Positions 62,385-64,000 of a DNA stretch of 64,000 nt are shown here, piece by piece. The notes beneath the pieces are model-generated. The model was not told the origin of the DNA. It saw only the letters and a list, made by a program, of their open reading frames with translations, and searched no databases. The position numbers and the translations under genes are program-made. Numbering within the stretch: position 1 is the first letter of the stretch; each line of letters opens with the position of its first letter. Source of the stretch: Agaribacter marinus (GTDB lineage: Bacteria > Pseudomonadota > Gammaproteobacteria > Enterobacterales > Alteromonadaceae); NCBI RefSeq assembly GCF_030160655.1, contig NZ_BSOT01000002.1, positions 156,819 to 220,818 of the forward strand. The letters run 5' to 3'.

Positions 62385-62840
62385 CTACTTTTCTTCAATT
62401 GATAAAACACTATATGCCCAAACGTTTATTGATAGGCTTTCACAAGATTCACCATCGACGCATATACCACTAAACCAAATGTCACCAAAACCAATATGCA
62501 TTCCATTGTAATTATAAAACAATGAGCTAAATTCTTGCTTCTCAACTCTGCTTAGCATTTCTGTTCGAATAATTTTGTCATAATTATCAATAAACTCTTC
62601 CACAGTATCATAGTAGACACTTTTTTCAGGATAATTAACTCTAATAGGGTAGAGGTTTAATGAAGCAACTTTTTCTTTATCCCCAGACAATAAACCTGCT
62701 TTAAGCTCATTGAAGAATGCTTCGTAGTCTAAGTCAGTATGGAAGTACTTGTTTAGACGATTATTTGAAACTCCGCTCTCATCGTCTGAAAAGGCAGTAT
62801 TGCTAAGCAATAATAGTATAAGAGAGAATATGGCCTTCAA
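62385..62840 (-). CDS. Exported hypothetical cassette protein
   Basis: 151 residues from a TTG with AGGTG 5 bases upstream. Signal peptide KAIFSLILLLLSNTAFSDDES. The mature part has LDYEAFFNELKAGLLSGDKEKVASLNLYPIRVNY and two cysteines in GICVDGESCES, suggesting a periplasmic protein with a disulfide. No family recognised. Its stop abuts the attC core. Confidence 0.7.
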   Translation of the reverse strand: MKAIFSLILLLLSNTAFSDDESGVSNNRLNKYFHTDLDYEAFFNELKAGLLSGDKEKVASLNLYPIRVNYPEKSVYYDTVEEFIDNYDKIIRTEMLSRVEKQEFSSLFYNYNGMHIGFGDIWFSGICVDGESCESLSINVWAYSVLSIEEK

Positions 62841-62855
62841 GACTGCACCTAGTAG

Positions 62856-62963
62856 ATATAACGTTTCAAATAACCGGCGCCAGCTTGCTGGCTAAAATAC
62901 AAAAAGAGCCAGCGAGTTGGCGTCCGCCCCTGACAAGGGTGAAGTTGATTTGTTTTGTTATAT
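62856..62963 (-). other. attC site (long type) of the last visible cassette
   Basis: 108 bp. Symmetric cores ATATAAC (62963-62957) and GTTATAT (62862-62856). The inner arm GACGCCAACTCGCTGGCT pairs with AGCCAGCAAGCTGGCGCC. The most complete attC in the window. Confidence 0.85.
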
Positions 62964-62980
62964 GGCAAGTGACGCACACC

Positions 62981-63217
62981 TCAAATGTTTGGTCGGTTTT
63001 CTAAAACTGATTTTACTAGACGATACTGAGCTTGCCACTCTTCACTGTCCTTAAAGATAATTCCATGAACTTGTTCAATGTTTTCTTCATCAAGATCTGA
63101 TTTGCTCAATGAATCTTCACACCTGTTTAGCTTATCTAAATATGCCAAAACACGTTGCGTATTTAGCTGTTCCAACTGTGCTAAAGACAGCAGTTTCACT
63201 ACTCTGAGTTTGGGCAT
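62981..63217 (-). CDS. Hypothetical cassette protein, N-terminus possibly cut by IS110 element
   Basis: From an ATG at 63217 (MPKLRVVKLLSLAQLEQLNT) the product is 78 residues, helical and charged, ending RLVKSVLENRPNI. The frame continues to a GTG at 63259, but this part may belong to the IS end. No ribosome site is clear. The central DKLNRCEDSLSKSDLDEENIEQVHGIIFKDSEEW looks like a genuine small soluble protein. Function unknown. Confidence 0.5.
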   Translation of the reverse strand: MPKLRVVKLLSLAQLEQLNTQRVLAYLDKLNRCEDSLSKSDLDEENIEQVHGIIFKDSEEWQAQYRLVKSVLENRPNI

Positions 63218-63269
63218 GCTTGGTTTGCCATATAGACATAATGACTCCCCACGAGCCACCTTTAAAGGT

Positions 63270-63350
63270 GCTGCTCTCCAATTTTCGTAGGTTAACTAAA
63301 AGCCTGAGCCATAATAGTTGCGCTAAACAAACTAATAAAAGGAGAGCAGC
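63270..63350 (+). promoter_or_regulatory. Inverted repeat masking the IS110 transposase ribosome site
   Basis: GCTGCTCTCC (63270-63279) is the exact inverse of GGAGAGCAGC (63341-63350), the transposase ribosome-binding site that ends one base before its ATG. In a transcript entering from outside, the two would pair and block initiation. It may also mark the IS end. Confidence 0.55.
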
Positions 63351-64000
63351 ATGAGTAAACATAACATACTTTTTATTGGCCTTGATACTCACAAAGAGTT
63401 CGTTGAAGTGGCTTACATTGAAGACCAACGTGGAGCAAAACCTACTCATCTAGGGCGGCAAGCAACAAGTAAGATTGCGATTAAAAAGCTTGTTCGTCAG
63501 TTTGAATCTAAATACCCTGAGGCGACCTTACATTTTGTGTATGAAGCCGGTCCTTGTGGTTACTGGATTTACCGTTTACTTACTAGCCTAAGACACTGCT
63601 GTTATGTGGTTGCCCCCTCACTCATACCTAAAAAACCAGGGGATAGAATTAAAACTGATAAGCGTGATGCGATGATGTTAGCCAAACTGCTTAAGTCTGA
63701 AGATCTCACGCCGATTTATGTACCAGAGCCGGAAGATGAAGCCGTACGCGACTTATCTCGGGCGCGTGAAGTGGCAATGAAGGATTTAAAAGACGCCAAG
63801 TACCAACTCAAAGCCATGTTACTGCGTAACAATATCAATTGTAAAACAAAGGATAATTGGAGTGCCCCTCACCTTCGCTGGTTGACTGAATTGGTCTTGC
63901 CTCATTCAGCACAACAAATTGTTTTACAAGAAGCGAGCCAAACGATTACAGAGCGAATGAGTCGGATAGAACGCTTAGATAATGAGTTAACTCATCAAGT
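63351..64000 (+). CDS. IS110-family transposase, 3'-truncated by the window edge
   Basis: 216 codons, open to the end. The DEDD domain: Asp in FIGLDTHKEFVEVAYI, Glu in FVYEAGPCGYWIYRLL, KTDKRDAMMLAKLL for the last two Asp, followed by a coiled helix (ERMSRIERLDNELTHQ). IS110/IS1111 elements often target conserved structures, some of them attC sites. The left end is near 63230-63270, close to a cassette gene. GGAGAG precedes the ATG. Confidence 0.93.
   Translation, partial: MSKHNILFIGLDTHKEFVEVAYIEDQRGAKPTHLGRQATSKIAIKKLVRQFESKYPEATLHFVYEAGPCGYWIYRLLTSLRHCCYVVAPSLIPKKPGDRIKTDKRDAMMLAKLLKSEDLTPIYVPEPEDEAVRDLSRAREVAMKDLKDAKYQLKAMLLRNNINCKTKDNWSAPHLRWLTELVLPHSAQQIVLQEASQTITERMSRIERLDNELTHQ

Noticed and set aside
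55970..63217. CRISPR-like array from the repeated attC sequences
   Set aside because: Spacing is irregular and gene-sized, and the repeats are long imperfect palindromes with integron cores.
63132..63449. Minus-strand 105-codon frame overlapping the IS110 gene start
   Set aside because: It overlaps both the cassette gene and the IS110 leader in another frame and has no family-like sequence.

Overview
The window looks like part of the chromosome of a marine gammaproteobacterium of the Alteromonadales (Alteromonas / Paraglaciecola / Glaciecola type). This is an inference. It rests on the low-to-moderate GC, the TonB-dependent receptor and TRAP carbohydrate gene content, the DUF1800/DUF1501 pair, the long type of LeuA, and a cassette array with Vibrio/Shewanella-like attC sites. 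I saw no rRNA, tRNA or CRISPR array.

Layout. 1-4.5 kb: 3' part of a secreted beta-propeller glycosidase followed by a complete TRAP transporter (dctP-dctQ-dctM). 4.5-24.7 kb: mixed housekeeping and accessory genes, including a TipAS-type MerR regulator, a Sel1 protein, a cytochrome c/PQQ sugar dehydrogenase with a single-cysteine thioredoxin-fold protein, small enzymes (GNAT, GFA, VOC, DUF1330), two AraC regulators, a lipoprotein made of 19-residue repeats, dgt, ilvE and a paiB/GNAT/VOC cluster. 24.8-31.3 kb: a MocR regulator with a strong inverted repeat in its divergent promoter region, an exported aspartoacylase-like enzyme, a stand-alone AHH nuclease toxin with an Imm11-type partner, and an Lrp regulator divergent from leuA. 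31.5-42.2 kb: a CadC-like regulator, a PEBP lipoprotein with a PE repeat, a phosphoesterase/phosphodiesterase/TonB-receptor group and a DUF1800-DUF1501 pair.

42.2-52.3 kb is a molybdenum locus: moaA-mobA-moaB-moaC-moaD-moaE on the plus strand and modA-modB-modC on the minus strand. Between them sits a three-gene export operon: a HlyD-type adaptor, a 98-residue precursor with a double-glycine leader, and a C39-peptidase ABC exporter. This looks like an uncharacterised bacteriocin or secreted-peptide system. It is followed by metY, a DUF1330 protein and a GT92-like glycosyltransferase.

55.5-63.3 kb is an integron-type gene-cassette array whose attC sites read on the minus strand. No integrase is in view, so it is either a CALIN or continues beyond the window. 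Its cassettes carry three complete toxin-antitoxin modules (vapBC, yefM-yoeB, stbDE), all opposite to the attC direction, and small minus-strand genes (DUF3784-like, ABM, TonB C-terminal-like, LysE, hypotheticals). The most striking observation is at the attC cores. A decayed IS1182-family element (TIR GAGRCTGTAGAAAAACCC), a 167-bp MITE with the same ends, and an IS3 remnant bordered by a copy of that end all abut an attC core trinucleotide (GTT on the array strand, AAC on plus). The IS and the MITE have it on both sides. This suggests a transposon/MITE family that targets the integron recombination core. The window ends inside an IS110-family transposase.
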